From: Hibiscus mutabilis
Taxonomy: Eukaryota > Streptophyta > Magnoliopsida > Malvales > Malvaceae
Length of the DNA: 64,000 nucleotides
Direction of reading: 5' to 3'
NCBI GenBank assembly: GCA_019671005.1
Contig: CM033725.1
Coordinates: 37,966,678 to 38,030,677 of the forward strand
Shown: positions 35,115 through 47,054 of the stretch, piece after piece
Layout of the letters: every line of letters starts with the position of its first letter
Numbering within the stretch: the first letter of the stretch is position 1
The notes under the pieces: generated by a model
What the model saw: only the letters and a program-made list of their open reading frames with translations
The model's database searches: none
Told to the model about the DNA's origin: nothing
Made by a program: the position numbers and the translations under genes

Positions 35115-35940
35115 CAGAGCCGGCCCTGGGGCAAGTCGAACCGGTCGACCGCCCAGGGCCTTATTTTTTTATAATTTTTACTACTTAAAAATTATAATAA
35201 AAAAGACCTCAAAATTTAATTATAATATTAGATAGAGGCTTTCACTTTGGCCATAAATAACAAGTAAACGAAATAATAATTTGATTATAATATTAGAGAG
35301 AGGCCCCCTTTTTTAATTTTTACTACTTAAATAGTTATAGTTTGATTGTTTCTAATAGTTAGTATTAGGGGTCCATTTTTTTCAATACTTGTTATTAGTA
35401 GCCCAAATTTTTTTAATACTAGTTATTAGAGGCTCAATCCCCCCCCAATATTTGTTATTGTGAGCTTACTCTTAAAATTCTTTTTTTTTCAATATTTATT
35501 ATTAGGGGTCCAATTTTTTCTTCAATATTTGTTATTTGAGACCCAATTTTTCTTGATATTTATTATTAGGGGCATACTCTTCAAATTCATTTATTTCAAT
35601 ACTTGTTACTAGAGGCTCAATTTTCTCAATATTTGGTTATTATGAGTTACTCTTAAAAATCATTTTTTTCAATATTTGTTATTAAGGGACCAATTTCTTC
35701 AATACATGTTATTTGATGACCAATTTTTCATAATATTTTTTCTTAAGGATCTACTCTTAAAATTTAATTTTTTTAAATACTTGTTATTTATGCTCTAATT
35801 TTTTCAATACTTGTTATTTAGGGTCTAATTTTTTCAATGGTTGTTATTATAGACTTATTTTTTTCCAACATTTGTTATTATTGTTAGGGGCCTAATTTTC
35901 TTGTTCGCCCAGGGCCTCTAAAATCTCAGGACCGACTCTG
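35115..35940. mobile_element. Non-autonomous hAT-like element (826 bp)
   Basis: The left end CAGAGCCGGCCCTGGG and the complement of the right end, CAGAGTCGGTCCTGAG, form 16-bp terminal inverted repeats with three mismatches, of a type common in plant hAT elements. They are flanked by a perfect 8-bp direct repeat gcaatatt (35107-35114 and 35941-35948), the hAT hallmark. The interior has no transposase. It consists of diverged units of about 50 bp built on 'ttcaatacttgttatt' and a 'cgcccagggcct' block near both ends. Confidence 0.9.
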
Positions 35941-35948
35941 GCAATATT

Positions 35949-36230
35949 TATGGTGTTATTACCTTATAATTTTTTACCGAAAAAGTTGAAATTCTCTTTA
36001 AATTCATTTGAGATTATACATACTAATCTTAATGATTAGTACCTACTCAAAAATTTGAAAATAAAATCATGTGTAAACAAGATTTGAGTTTGTTAAAATA
36101 TAGTTTTATGGTTAAAACTCATAACAAACTTTACTCTAGTATGATTGAGTATTTATTTACACGTTGACCAAGACACTTATAGATTTATTTCTATCTTAAA
36201 AATGTCAAAAATGTGGGGTGCCTTAAAATG
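35949..36230. other. Unassigned AT-rich sequence right of hAT element
   Basis: No gene seen. It continues the sequence split by the hAT insertion and leads into the copia remnant at 36231. Confidence 0.35.
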
Positions 36231-36345
36231 ATTATTAAAGCCAGAGATGAACCTAGTTGATCCGCTTACCAAAGGTTAAAGTTGGAAGTTGGTTCTAGAT
36301 TCGTCGAGGGGATGGGTCTAAAGCCCATGGGTTGAGGAATTCATG
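36231..36345 (+). pseudogene. C-terminal tip of another copia pol
   Basis: NLVDPLTKG followed by a stop, then in a neighbouring frame MGLKPMG. This is the 'NLADPLTKGL...GMGLKP' end of many plant copia polyproteins. One frameshift and one stop. Everything upstream is missing. Confidence 0.7.
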
Positions 36346-37700
36346 GTGGATACCCAACTTAGTTATCTAAGTTCAATGTGTTCAAACGAAACCATTGAAT
36401 GACTCATAGTGTACATTTCTACCTACATATCCCTATGACAAATAATGTACATGCATAGGATGAGCTTTATTGCTCTTAATAAATTCATAGCCCAGGTTTT
36501 AGTTGGTCTTAGTGAGAAAGACTTGATGATTTTAGCGATTTTGGATGAATATATACTTTTAATAAGTTCATAACTCAGTGTTGAGTGGGTGTTCCTATCG
36601 CAAAGGACTAGATGAACTTGCCGCAAGAGAGGATGAATTTTCTTAAACTCTTAATAATTCAATCCCAAGAGTTTTGTGATCATAAGTGAAAAGGACTCAT
36701 TGAATTCACTGATTAAAGATGTTGAGTATTTATTCTTAATTATTTCTTATCCTAGAGTTTGGGTGGTTCATTTAAGATGAACTTGAAGAAATTCACCTTA
36801 TTTATTGCAAGGATAAGCAGTTGTAAAAGTTCTTAATTGTTTCATAGCCCAGATTCGGGTGGTTTATGTTGTGATAAACCTGATGAAATAACCTACGTAA
36901 GTGAGAAGGACTAACCACTTTCTATGAAAAACGTTGGGCCATTTTTCTAGTACACTTCCTAGAGTCTTGAGGAAAGAGACTATATATACTTTTGTTGATA
37001 CATCAAGGACTTCGGTGGATGAATGGGTTAGTTGTGTGTTATGAGTTCGCTCTAATCTTAGAAAGTTCAAGATTCGTTCACTTATCTAAGAGAAGAATTA
37101 CTCATCATCACTATGTTCTAGTTCCAGATACATACACTAATGCTTAAGCAACTATCTCGTTATTGCTCTTCTCATGTTTTAACTTCAATGCTCTCATATT
37201 TACGAAGAAGGATATTCTTTCGCATTAGTTGGGAAATGTTGTTAATGCTCAAAATGTAACTCATTTCATAATGTCATTTAATTCTATTATAGATAGAATT
37301 AAATTGTGCTTGATGGTTTTCCTCTTACTATTTAGCCTATAAATAGTGGATATCTTTTCTCATTTAAAAAATTCCTAAGCAAGTGTTTGCTTTAGAAAAA
37401 CTCTCTTTGGTTTTCATAATCCTATCATGAGTGTTTTTTTTTTTTGAGTTCAGAGAAGAGCAGTATCACCGGAGTCCACTCCATCTTTTGGGTGTACGAA
37501 ATTCGGAGAGCCGTGCTAACCTCATAGGGCCATTCGTCAATTGTAGCAATTACACACATCGAGGTGAAATCGCTTTTAAGACTATGGTTAATATCAGGAC
37601 ACGGTTTGGTTTAGTTATTTTATTATTTTCCAGTTAGTATTAACGTCTTATTTTATAGCAGTCTATTTTTTCAACAGTAAGGATAAAACTAAACAGATCA
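36346..37700 (+). repeat. Probable copia LTR with internal tandem units
   Basis: It follows the copia C-terminal tip. It holds five diverged units starting near 36473, 36556, 36648, 36732 and 36830 (83-98 bp apart, each with 'cttaataa..ttca' and a 'ggtgg' block), then a TATA box at 37337 and a leader. LTR ends not determined. Confidence 0.55.
37337..37346 (+). promoter_or_regulatory. TATA box of probable copia LTR
   Basis: CCTATAAATAG region in LTR context, followed by a leader with 'aagcaagtgtttgcttt', a short inverted repeat. Confidence 0.5.
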
Positions 37701-38029
37701 TGAATGGGATACTACATCGGGTACTATCATACGACGCAGATACACAGGATGCATTACTTGGAAGTCATTGATGATTGTGACCGTGAACTTGAGGGGAAAA
37801 TAGTCAGTATATGTTCATGTTTATGACTCATGCCTCGTTAAGCCTTGATAAAATGGTAAATAATATCGTTTGCTATTAAACTATTCTCGGTTTTATTTTG
37901 CTCATTGAATTATTATTTTTGATAAAAATCACTAATATTATCTTTCCATTGTATTTTTGTTACCTACCATTAGAAAAATTAATATATTGAAATTTATATT
38001 TAAATTATAGTGTCATTACCTTAAAAATA
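37701..38029. other. Unassigned AT-rich sequence
   Basis: No gene, RNA or repeat recognised. Confidence 0.3.
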
Positions 38030-38325
38030 TACAAAATGTAAATAAGATTAATTGACCTGAGACCCTTAAATTATATGATTATTATATTATTAAGTAATCT
38101 AATATTTAACTTAAACACTTTTTTATTAAAATTATAGATCACTATGATTGTTTTGGCGAAAAAATGTTCCTAACGTTTAATTAGGTAGTCATTTTAGCCC
38201 ATATCCTTGTTTAAAGCAATTTGACTCTTAATATTTTGTTTTAAGACAAATTGACACGTCGTGGATGAAAACGGTTAATCAGCCAATGATAAATGGCTTG
38301 AAATGACATGACAAACCTACATGGC
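38030..38325. repeat. Dispersed repeat R, copy 1
   Basis: Shares near-identity with 39690-40019: 'aagattaattgacctgagac', 'gtggatgaaaacggtta' and 'gacatgacaaac'. It lacks about 33 bp present in copy 2 after 'gagaccctt'. Non-coding; class unknown. Confidence 0.7.
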
Positions 38326-39689
38326 AATGAACATTGACATAGTAGTGTCTTATAGACAAATGTGTTAACTTTATAGAATGACACACCAGTTGACTAACAG
38401 TTTTTATTCACTGACTGGTTATTTTGACCCAAAATGAAACGTTGAGATTAGAGATAATTTAATATTTTATTTTAATCCCTCAATTATAATTAATGTTATC
38501 TTTTCTCTCCCAATCCCAACCATACTCAATCCATCCTTTAAAAAATGAAATTAATCAATTTATTATTAAATTAAAATTTAGAGTTGGATTACTGGATGTT
38601 AATGATACTATATAAATTAATTAAATTATTTTCATAAAAAAAATTCAAGTATTAATTTTAAAAATATACTTAATTTATTTCCATAAACCGATTTTAGGAT
38701 TCCATACCTCATAAACTTGATTTTTCTGAATACTGGAGTGCCTCAAAAATTTAGGCTCGCTTAACACTGTAATCGAGTATTATAAATTACCCCTTTCAAG
38801 TGCTTCAAAAAAACAAGGGCAAATTTTTTGAACAATTGAGTTTAGCAGCTTGATGGAACTCATTTTCCTCGTATAGAGAGCTAGCCATATTAACCACATA
38901 CCAAATTTACATGTGTGTGTGACGACAGCAAACAACTCAAATTCGGTTGATAAGTCATTGGATGCATCTTGTTCATCTCCATCAAATGGGAAGATCTTGT
39001 TCCCAAATCGACTCCTCAAAATGGAAGAAAAAAGATACGGAGTCATGTCTAATGAAAATGGGAACTGTAGATACCGATCAACCTTCCTTGACATCTTTCG
39101 TGTCGAAGAATGTTTAAATCTTTTAACATTAGTTATAATTGATTGATCAAAATAAAATATTAAATTATCTCTAATTAAAAATAGGTCAAATTAAAATAAT
39201 GAGGGTTAAATTTATTATTTCTTTTGAATAAGACTAAATTATTTGAATGTGTAAACGTAGAGGACTAAATGTGTCATTATACAAAAAAATTGAATAGACA
39301 CATCACCCTTTTAACAGTTGTTAATGGGTCAGTGGCCAAATTGAAACAAAATTAAAAGTTTAATAGTAATATTGAAACAATTGGAATTTTAGTTACCAAA
39401 TTAAATAATTGATCAAATTTTAATAATCATTTCTGAATTTTACCCTTAAATTAAAGTGAATGTAGGAATTATTATAGTAATAAAAGTTTAATTATTTCTT
39501 GAATTAAAAAATAAAAGAAAATTTGAAAAAATAATATAAAAATTATTTTTTAAGATTTTATTTTAAAATGAGACAATAACACTTTTGGTCCTTAGGATTT
39601 CAAAGCTAATTAAAACAATTAATGATACATTGTGGTACATATAAATAGTGATACATTTCATTTACTGTAGAATTATCCACCTTAAAAAT
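38326..39689. other. AT-rich sequence between the two R repeats
   Basis: Apart from the protease fragment on the minus strand, only AT-rich non-coding sequence with short stretches like 'attaaattatctctaatt', complementary in part to 38450-38480, which hints at a larger inverted structure. No other gene seen. Confidence 0.4.
38780..39124 (-). pseudogene. Ubiquitin-specific protease fragment (UBP22-like)
   Basis: The minus-strand frame reads KRFKHSSTRKMSRKVDRYLQ, FPFSLDMTPYLFSSILRSRF, FPFDGDEQDASNDLS and EFELFAVVTHTCKFG. This resembles the C-terminal catalytic half of plant ubiquitin carboxyl-terminal hydrolase 22, the SAGA-type deubiquitinase, where a lipid-like 'IKRFEHS..RKMSRK' block precedes the strand leading to the His box. 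Similarity fades after VVTH, where the family's GHYVTYLR should follow; a later SIVQKICPCFFEALE may match the far C-terminus, which would imply an internal deletion. It is only about 100 residues, lacks the Cys box and sits among repeats, so it is a gene fragment. Whether it is intronless cannot be judged here. Confidence 0.7.
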
Positions 39690-40019
39690 ATGCAAAATGT
39701 AAATAAGATTAATTGACCTGAGACCCTTGTAAAAGGGTCTAACGTTTTAACCACAAAACTAAATTATATGATTATTATATTATTAAGTAATCTAATATTT
39801 AACTTAAACACTTTTTTATTGAAATTATAGATCACTATGACTATTTTTGGCACAACGTTAAAAAAATATTCCTAACGTTTAACTGGATAGTCATTTTAGC
39901 TCGTATTCTTTTTTTAAAGCACTTTAACTCTCAATGTTTTATTTTAAGATAAATTGACACATCGTGGATGAAAACGGTTAGTCAGCCAACAATAAATGGC
40001 TTGGAATGACATGACAAAC
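39690..40019. repeat. Dispersed repeat R, copy 2 (cut by O1)
   Basis: Same sequence as 38030-38325 with small indels. It ends abruptly at 40019 where the O1 LTR begins, and the continuation seen in copy 1 (after 'atgacaaac') is missing. Copy 2 was therefore the insertion target of O1; caaac (40015-40019) is the candidate target duplication. Confidence 0.7.
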
Positions 40020-42250
40020 TGTAGTAACCTTTTTTGAAAAATCGGCTACGGGGGCGCATCCCCACATTTTTGAAGATAAAAAAGACTTGGACCCGCCACT
40101 AGTCACTTGGATAAGGTAGACCGGACACCACAAAACTAGAGATTCGTGAAATGGGTTCGGGAGTTGGTTATGTGTGAGGAAGGATTAGCACCCCACAATG
40201 CCCGAAATCGATACCAAATCAAATGTTGCTTTTGACTAATGGAAATTATTGAAATTTAAATTAACTTTAATTAAATGCCCTTACTTGAATATAAACCTTA
40301 ATAAGTGGGCTTTAAAATTTGGTGGGCTTGAATTAATTAAACGTTTAATTAATAAGGGTGACGATACAACAGACCATAGATTAAACCGACATTGAATAAG
40401 CCTGACTGCCATGTTAATTTAGGGTTCGAACTTCGTACAATCACCTTTATGCATGATGCAAGCATTTAAACATGATGTTATGATTTGTCAACTTTTAGTT
40501 AATGTTTACCTTCGAACGGTAATGATTAATTCAAATATTCGGTCAACATTCATTGAGTCAGGACTGTTACGACACAAATATTATAATTAATGAATATCTC
40601 TTTTTTATAATTAAAGATTAATTAATTATCAAGATAAACATGGAGTCAAAAGGTTAAAGGAATGACAAATAAAATGTATGTCACAAAAAAGAATTAAACA
40701 AAAACGTGGCAGAAAACAAATAAAATTCGGAAAAAGAACCAGAACGAACAAAGAAGCGTGTAAAATAAATGCGGGGAATTAAATTGTGAAAATTCAAAAA
40801 TACAAAAATTAAATGTTAGAAGTTAGGTAAATAATACATCTTATAACCCGTTACAGGTCACCGTAAGACCGAAGGTGAAACATGATCGAAAAAACAATAG
40901 ACGCGAACAAATAATAAAATAAATATGTAACATAAAATATAAACATAAGATAATCATAATATATATGTATACTATACGTAGACTATAGTATATATAAACT
41001 ACATATATTGAGGTATAACCATATATTATATAAGAGCGCGCACGCGCACACATATATATATATTATATATACGATATATGCATATAAATAAGTAAATAAA
41101 TAAATATATAAGGAGAATAAAATAAATAAAAAAGGAAAAAAAGGAAACACGACAATTAGATCAAAAGAAGAAAAAGGAATAAAGCAATGAAAGGGCACTA
41201 GATTTCAAATGTTTTTCCATTTCCCAGAAATGTTCCAAAGGTTCTCTGAACTGAGACCATTCCATGGCCGTTCATCGGCGACCACTCCTCGTCGGCCAAC
41301 TCTGATGTCCGAAGACGCACGTGGATGGTGGCTCTTCCTCAAACGACAGGTAAGTTCGAAACCCCTTTTTTATTTGAACCCAAACAAAAACCCTAATCTT
41401 TGATTTAAAAAAAAAAAACTAAAAACCCCTTTGATCTTTATTTTGAGAACGAGATTCGACTCAAAAACCTTGAAACCCCTTTATTTTTGAAAACAAATTT
41501 TTTAGAACGGGGAGCAAAATCCCTTGATTTCGGTTTTTTTGAAATAGGAAAAAGGAAGAACCCTAATCTACGAAATTGAAGATGAAAAGAGATCTCGAAA
41601 ATTGCTTGCCTTTTTTTTTTTTGCTTCTTTGTATTGATCGTGAATCCTCCTCCCCCTTTTTACAATATTTCGATTCGAGCTTTATAGCCCGATTTACATT
41701 TCATTTACATAAAATAGAAATAAGATAACAAAAATCCTATTGGTTGAGGTCTGAAATTACTGTCATCCTTTGTTTGCATTCATGTGAGCCTTTGATTTTT
41801 GGCTGAAGTTCTCTGATATAATTCATTTGAGTTGTTTTCTTGCATGTGCTGGGAGTGTACGAGAATAGGGGACCACTGTTGGTGTCGTTTTGTTGGTGAG
41901 GACTTCGGATGACAGTTGTGGTTGTTGGTTTGTTCGTGTGGCTACAGAGAGGAGGCATATGGGGCTCGATCGGGTGCAGTTGAAATGGCTCGGTTGTGGC
42001 TGCAGGGTCGTTTGGTTGCTCGGTTCATCAGGGCATCAAGAGTGCAGGGTCAAGTTGGACCATTAGGCTTTGGGTTGTAATGGGTTTGTTGTAGGTGAGC
42101 TATGATGTAAAAGGGTAAACGGGCTTGAGGCCCAATTATAATGGACATTTAACATTTAATTTAATTTAATTTAATTTTTTTGGCTGTTTAAATTTTGGAT
42201 TTCTTGGATTTAAATTTGGTTAATTGAACCACGTACGAAAATGAGTAATT
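40020..42250 (-). repeat. O1 3' LTR
   Basis: Minus-strand LTR ending ...CTACA at 40020. Its first 110 bp match 63891-64000. More inward blocks (about 40500-40560) match the complement of the E4 LTR (about 52270-52350), so O1 and E4 belong to one LTR family. The right limit is inferred from the 2.2-kb length of the E4 LTR. It includes an AT microsatellite near 41050. Confidence 0.7.
41052..41115. repeat. AT-rich microsatellite
   Basis: Runs of TA and TAAA units (atatatatatat, aaataaataaata). Low complexity within the O1 3' LTR. Confidence 0.7.
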
Positions 42251-42589
42251 ATAGTTGTCCTTTTTTGCTCATTGTTGTGAAACAATAATAGAGAAACGAC
42301 TAAAAGATAGCCATTTTTGTTCAGACGAACTGGAGCACCTTCCTAGCACGACTCTTCCTTCAACTCTAATTGAACCATCTTTTAACTTTTAGAGGGATAG
42401 AACTCATATGTTGATTCGCTACACCACCGATGGAGAGTTAAGATCTAGTTGAATTATATATTTCATCTCCTTTTCCAGAAAGATAGAACCTGTGAGAGTA
42501 AAAGACAATTGCTTCAGACTGAGTATCCATTTATTTATTCGAAACTATGAAATTTTAAAAGAAGGGGGTAAAGAAATGTTTAAATATGG

Positions 42590-43135
42590 GTGATCTGCTA
42601 CGCCACTGTCGACGAGACATGATCGGGGGATTGGATTAGATCAAGCTACGTCTTCGAAAAAGAGGCATGATCTGTGACTAGATTGCGATCAAGCTACAAC
42701 TCTGACGAAGATGCATGATCTGAGGAGTTAGGGGGGATCAAGCTACAACTTTGACGAAAAGGCGTGATTTGAGGAGTTAGTTTGGCGATCAAGCTATGAC
42801 TCTAACGAAGGGGCATGATCTGAGGAGTAGGTGGTGATCAAGCTACGACTCTGACGAAGAGGCATTATCTGAGGAGTTTGCGGCGATCAAGCTATGACTC
42901 TGATGAAAATGCATGATCTGAGGAGTAGGTGGCGATCAAGCTACGACTTTGACGAAGAGACATGATCTGAAGAGTTTTTTTGGCAATCAAGCTACAACTC
43001 TGATGAAGAGGCATGATCTGAAGAGAGATTTTAAACCGCTACACCACTGACGATAAGCCAAAATCTAAAGAATAGAGGCTGATCGGCTACACCACTGACG
43101 ATGAGCCAAAATCTGAAGAATAGAGGTTGATCGGT
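42590..43135. repeat. Minisatellite of about 49 bp in O1 3' region
   Basis: Units with 'gatcaagctacgactctgac' start at 42639, 42687, 42736, 42787, 42836, 42885, 42934 and 42984. Two variant units with 'gctacaccactgacgat' follow at 43037 and 43084, and a related unit lies at about 42591. About eleven copies in all, spacing 47-51 bp. Tat/Ogre elements are known to carry variable tandem repeats in their 3' untranslated region. Confidence 0.85.
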
Positions 43136-44060
43136 TTTCCTTCATGGTTGAGGGCTTGCCAATTTGTTATTGTCTTTCATGATTAAAGCTTGAACCTTTT
43201 TGTTTCATGTATGAATGAAGCAAATACACTTAGCATGGATGCATCTAACTTGATTTATGACGTAGGTATTTGATGTGAATGCATGATGAGTGGAATGATG
43301 TTGATGTGAATGGCATGCAATACAACTGGCCATGATGTTGACTTTAAAAGGGATACCCCATGACTTTCTAGCCATATTGGTGGCTTGGTCTTGTTTTTGT
43401 CTCAGTTTTGTCTTGCAAACTAGATGGGTTGTTGTCGCCGATGCCCCAACCTCTTGTAGGCTTGACCATCTTCTTCTAAAATGTTACCTCTCTAGGCGAA
43501 GGTCAACTTGTAAATGATTTTTTTAGCAGAAACAACGATCTGAGGGCCCATTTACTGTAGGTCCCTATACTTTTGAACTCCTTTGCGAGTAATGCAGAGA
43601 AAACTTTTTGTTTCCAATCTAGGACTACATGTTCTGATTTCAATGTGAGATGCTTATTTAAAAATTGGGTTTCTTTTCAGATTGTGAATATATCAAGCTA
43701 GATTGAATGCTCCGAATATCAAGTGCATGAGCAACACTAAAAATGGCTTACTAGGGATTGCCCCAAGCAAATCCTGTGTCTAGGAGACCTCGAAAGCTAA
43801 TTTGATGTTTGAAGGTGTGAAGTGCATTTTAAGCTCCTTCGGTGCTTGACTATATTTCTTTTGGCAGGTTCATTTCTGTCTCATTTTGTTTGGGGAATTC
43901 AATTCATCATATTCCTTTGACTCAAAATAAATGATGGAGCAAACAACCGATTCTCGAGATACTCGACATTGTTATGATTTTGAAAATATTACCATCACTC
44001 ATGAAACAAAGAGTTTCGATCATAATGAGCTTCAGCGGAGTGCCCCGAAAATTCCACACT
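43136..44060 (-). other. O1 3' untranslated sequence
   Basis: Non-coding between gag and the 3' LTR. No protease or RT motif could be found on either strand. Small frames are chance. Confidence 0.5.
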
Positions 44061-44068
44061 CTTATCCG

Positions 44069-44270
44069 AAAATGCCTATTACCAGGTTTCGAACATTGAA
44101 GTGCTTTTTTTATTAAATTTTAAAAGAAAATGCCTATCACTAGGCTTTGAAGTACTCTTTCTTTTGGAAAATGCCTATTACCATGCCTTAAAAGTTAAAT
44201 TAATTCATTTTGTTTTGAAAATGCCTATTACCAGACTTCAAACATTAAATTGCACCGATTTATTATTATT
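44069..44270. repeat. Short tandem units with AAAATGCCTATTACC
   Basis: Four units start at 44069, 44127, 44168 and 44218 (spacing 58, 41 and 50), each 'aaaatgcctatYacYa' plus a variable 'ttYgaacattaaa' part. They lie in O1 just downstream of gag. Confidence 0.75.
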
Positions 44271-44499
44271 TGATGTGAAATGCGAGTAACACCTTCATAA
44301 TCTCCGCAACTTAGGATTTCAATTAGACAAAGGCTACTCGGATTCAACCTTTGGGTCAAAGTCAGTGTCCCTTGTGCAATTGATATATGGGGACTCAATA
44401 GACAGATATATTTACATAATGAAGAGAATTAAAGAACAAAATGCATCATTTCATTAAAAATTAAACCATGTAGTCTTAGGCCCTTACAAAAGATCGACA

Positions 44500-44786
44500 C
44501 CGCCTTCGGGCTTAGGGGACCTACTGAAGTTTTCGCTTGACGTCTAGACTAAGGGTGAGTTCAAAGAATTCAACTTCTTTACTGTCCATCAAGCCTTGAA
44601 TAGTATCCTTAAACTGGTAGCAGTCTTGAATAGTATGCCCCTCTTCGGCATGGAACTCACAATACAGACCGCTATGCCCCTCAGGCATTATCATTCCTTG
44701 ACCGATCAGACCCGCATCAAGTAGCTTCTTCCAAACCCAACTGAGAGGGGATTTGACTTCCGACACCTTGGACCTAGTCGTTCTAT
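44500..44786 (-). pseudogene. O1 gag, C-terminal piece
   Basis: RTTRSKVSEVKSPLSWVWKK, LLDAGLIGQGMIM, then YCEFHAEEGHTIQDC (a C-x2-H-x4-GH-x4-C zinc-knuckle-like motif), FKDTIQGLMDSKEVEFFEL and a stop. This is the end of Tat/Ogre-type gag. It continues directly from SNQM at 49567 once the inserted LTR is removed. The frame ends at 44521 with no protease following. Confidence 0.75.
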
Positions 44787-47054
44787 AACACTCCCTAACC
44801 CGGCTTAGGAGTAAACCGAATTAGGAAGTGTTAAGATGCAAACACTAGTAACATTTTTGATAAACTTAATACAGCAACTGATCATGCTATTCGAAAATCA
44901 GAGTAATTTAAAACCTTTTTAAGACTTTATTCCATTGATCTAGCTTTAACTTATACAACTAGTCAAACCAATATTCAAACATTAAACATCATTATTTAAT
45001 TACTAGACAAACAATTAAACATACAGAGATTTATACAGATAAGTTATTTGAAGGGGCTAAGAGAAACAAGACAAGGCTTAAGTTCTTCATTACTCTTATA
45101 ACTATCTTGATACTAATCCATTAAACCTTTTTGCTTATTTAATAATAGGGTGATTACAAGTTAACTTAATCATGCCCCCCGATCAAAGAAGAACCAACAT
45201 GAATCTAACAAAATGAGTCTATAATCAAAACATGTTCTAAATTAACTTAACTCACTAGTATTTATATTCAAGTCATCGATACATCAGGATAATGGTACCC
45301 AAATGATACTACCAAATTATAACACTTAAAAGACTACATAGAAACTTCAAGTGGTCGAATACCTATAACCCTCCTACATTAATCATAATTTAATACTATT
45401 TTCATGAATAAAACTATCTTGCCTTTTAATTATCAAACTTTTTGAATCTAAATGATATCCCAACAATCATCCTTAGAATCACAAGTGAAGTCCCAACCAT
45501 TCAATATTTATATCAAGTTTTTATGCTACAACTGTACTAACAAGTACTTGAACATAAGGCCTAACATAACGTATCTAACAAGCAATCCTTGAACAAAACT
45601 ACCCTTTTTGGGAATAACATAGGGTCAAAGATTTATGTTTATATATATATATATCAGCCCACTAGCATGCATGAAGACAAGTGCTTATCGGCTTACTGCA
45701 CATATAGATTTCTAAGCAACCATATAACCGTACCAATTACATTAACTCAAATAGGAAGCAGCCAAAGAGATTATATATAAAGTCCCATTACAAAACCTGA
45801 CAACCAAGAAGGCTTATTTACATACATAACCCAAAAGATGATCTAATACACTTATGCAAACATATCCTCTATGTGCCACCAACTAGGAGTTCTAAAGAGA
45901 ATTACAAAATATGTGCTTCTTGCCTCTAATGATCTTGTCCAAGCTCGAGAGTTAATAGAAGATAAGGTTGTCCTGAAATGTGAGGTAAAGGATAGGGTAA
46001 GTAAACACTTAGTGAGGTTGTAATAATAAAAGAGAGAGAAATAATCATATTGCGTATCACATAAACTATGCCAATTCCTTCACCTAGTCGATCGAGGTTC
46101 AAGAAAGTACCAACTTAACAAATGATTAAGAAATGTAACTATAAGGTTTTCAACCCTATCATCTCAGAACTTGTTTTACTATATACTTCACATGGCAACT
46201 TATAGACATATCTTATATGCCAAGAAAAATAATCAACTCGACATATCTTAATCATGATTTGTATATTATATATAGTTTCAAACACGGACATAACAGTTCT
46301 TGTCTCGTAAAATCTCAACTTATAAGCAATTTACTTGCCATTTAAGATTCACAAGCTGTCCTAACTCTAGGTATTTGGACAAAGAATGTCCTATCTAAGG
46401 AATTTCCAAGACTCAATTGTAAGGTAATATATTATCACGCAAGTACTTTAAACAAATCACAAGAATATAAGACACCTATCAAACATGATTATTAAACCAC
46501 AAAAGAATTCAAGAAGTCACATAGGTATAATTTACTTGATAAACAAGTAATTTACAAGGATTCGTCAATTTAACTTCATCTTTCATTGATTTCTTATTCA
46601 TAATCTCTCACAGACACCCGACACTTTTCATACAATTATCATACACTTCCCAAGTATGAAATTCCTCTTATCATGTCGATTATCAGCCTTAGCAATCCAT
46701 TATGTGAGTTACTTAACAAATAGGTTATCTAACACATCAAACCATATACATGTATTACTGATTACCCATATCATTAAGTATAGTGTTCCCAATCGTGAGT
46801 GTTCTTGGCATATAAAGCATTAACTATAACATATTATATTCATGTGATTACTTATCAATTAATTTACTCAACATGTCATTCTTTCTTTACAATGAAAAAG
46901 GTAAGAATAAAGTAAACCTATGTTGATTGGCAACTATATAATAATATAATTCATCAATTAGCACATAGAATCTCGTTTTTCCAATTTATCACATCCTTAG
47001 CATTCAGTTATGTGAAAGTTATACTTAAACAAGAAATTAGGCATTACAAATTTG

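Noticed and set aside
40841..41198. Tyr/Ile-rich minus-strand ORFs
   Set aside because: Produced by the TA/TAAA microsatellite in the O1 LTR.
42590..43135. Possible CRISPR-like array
   Set aside because: Units are contiguous tandem repeats without unique spacers, in a plant retroelement.
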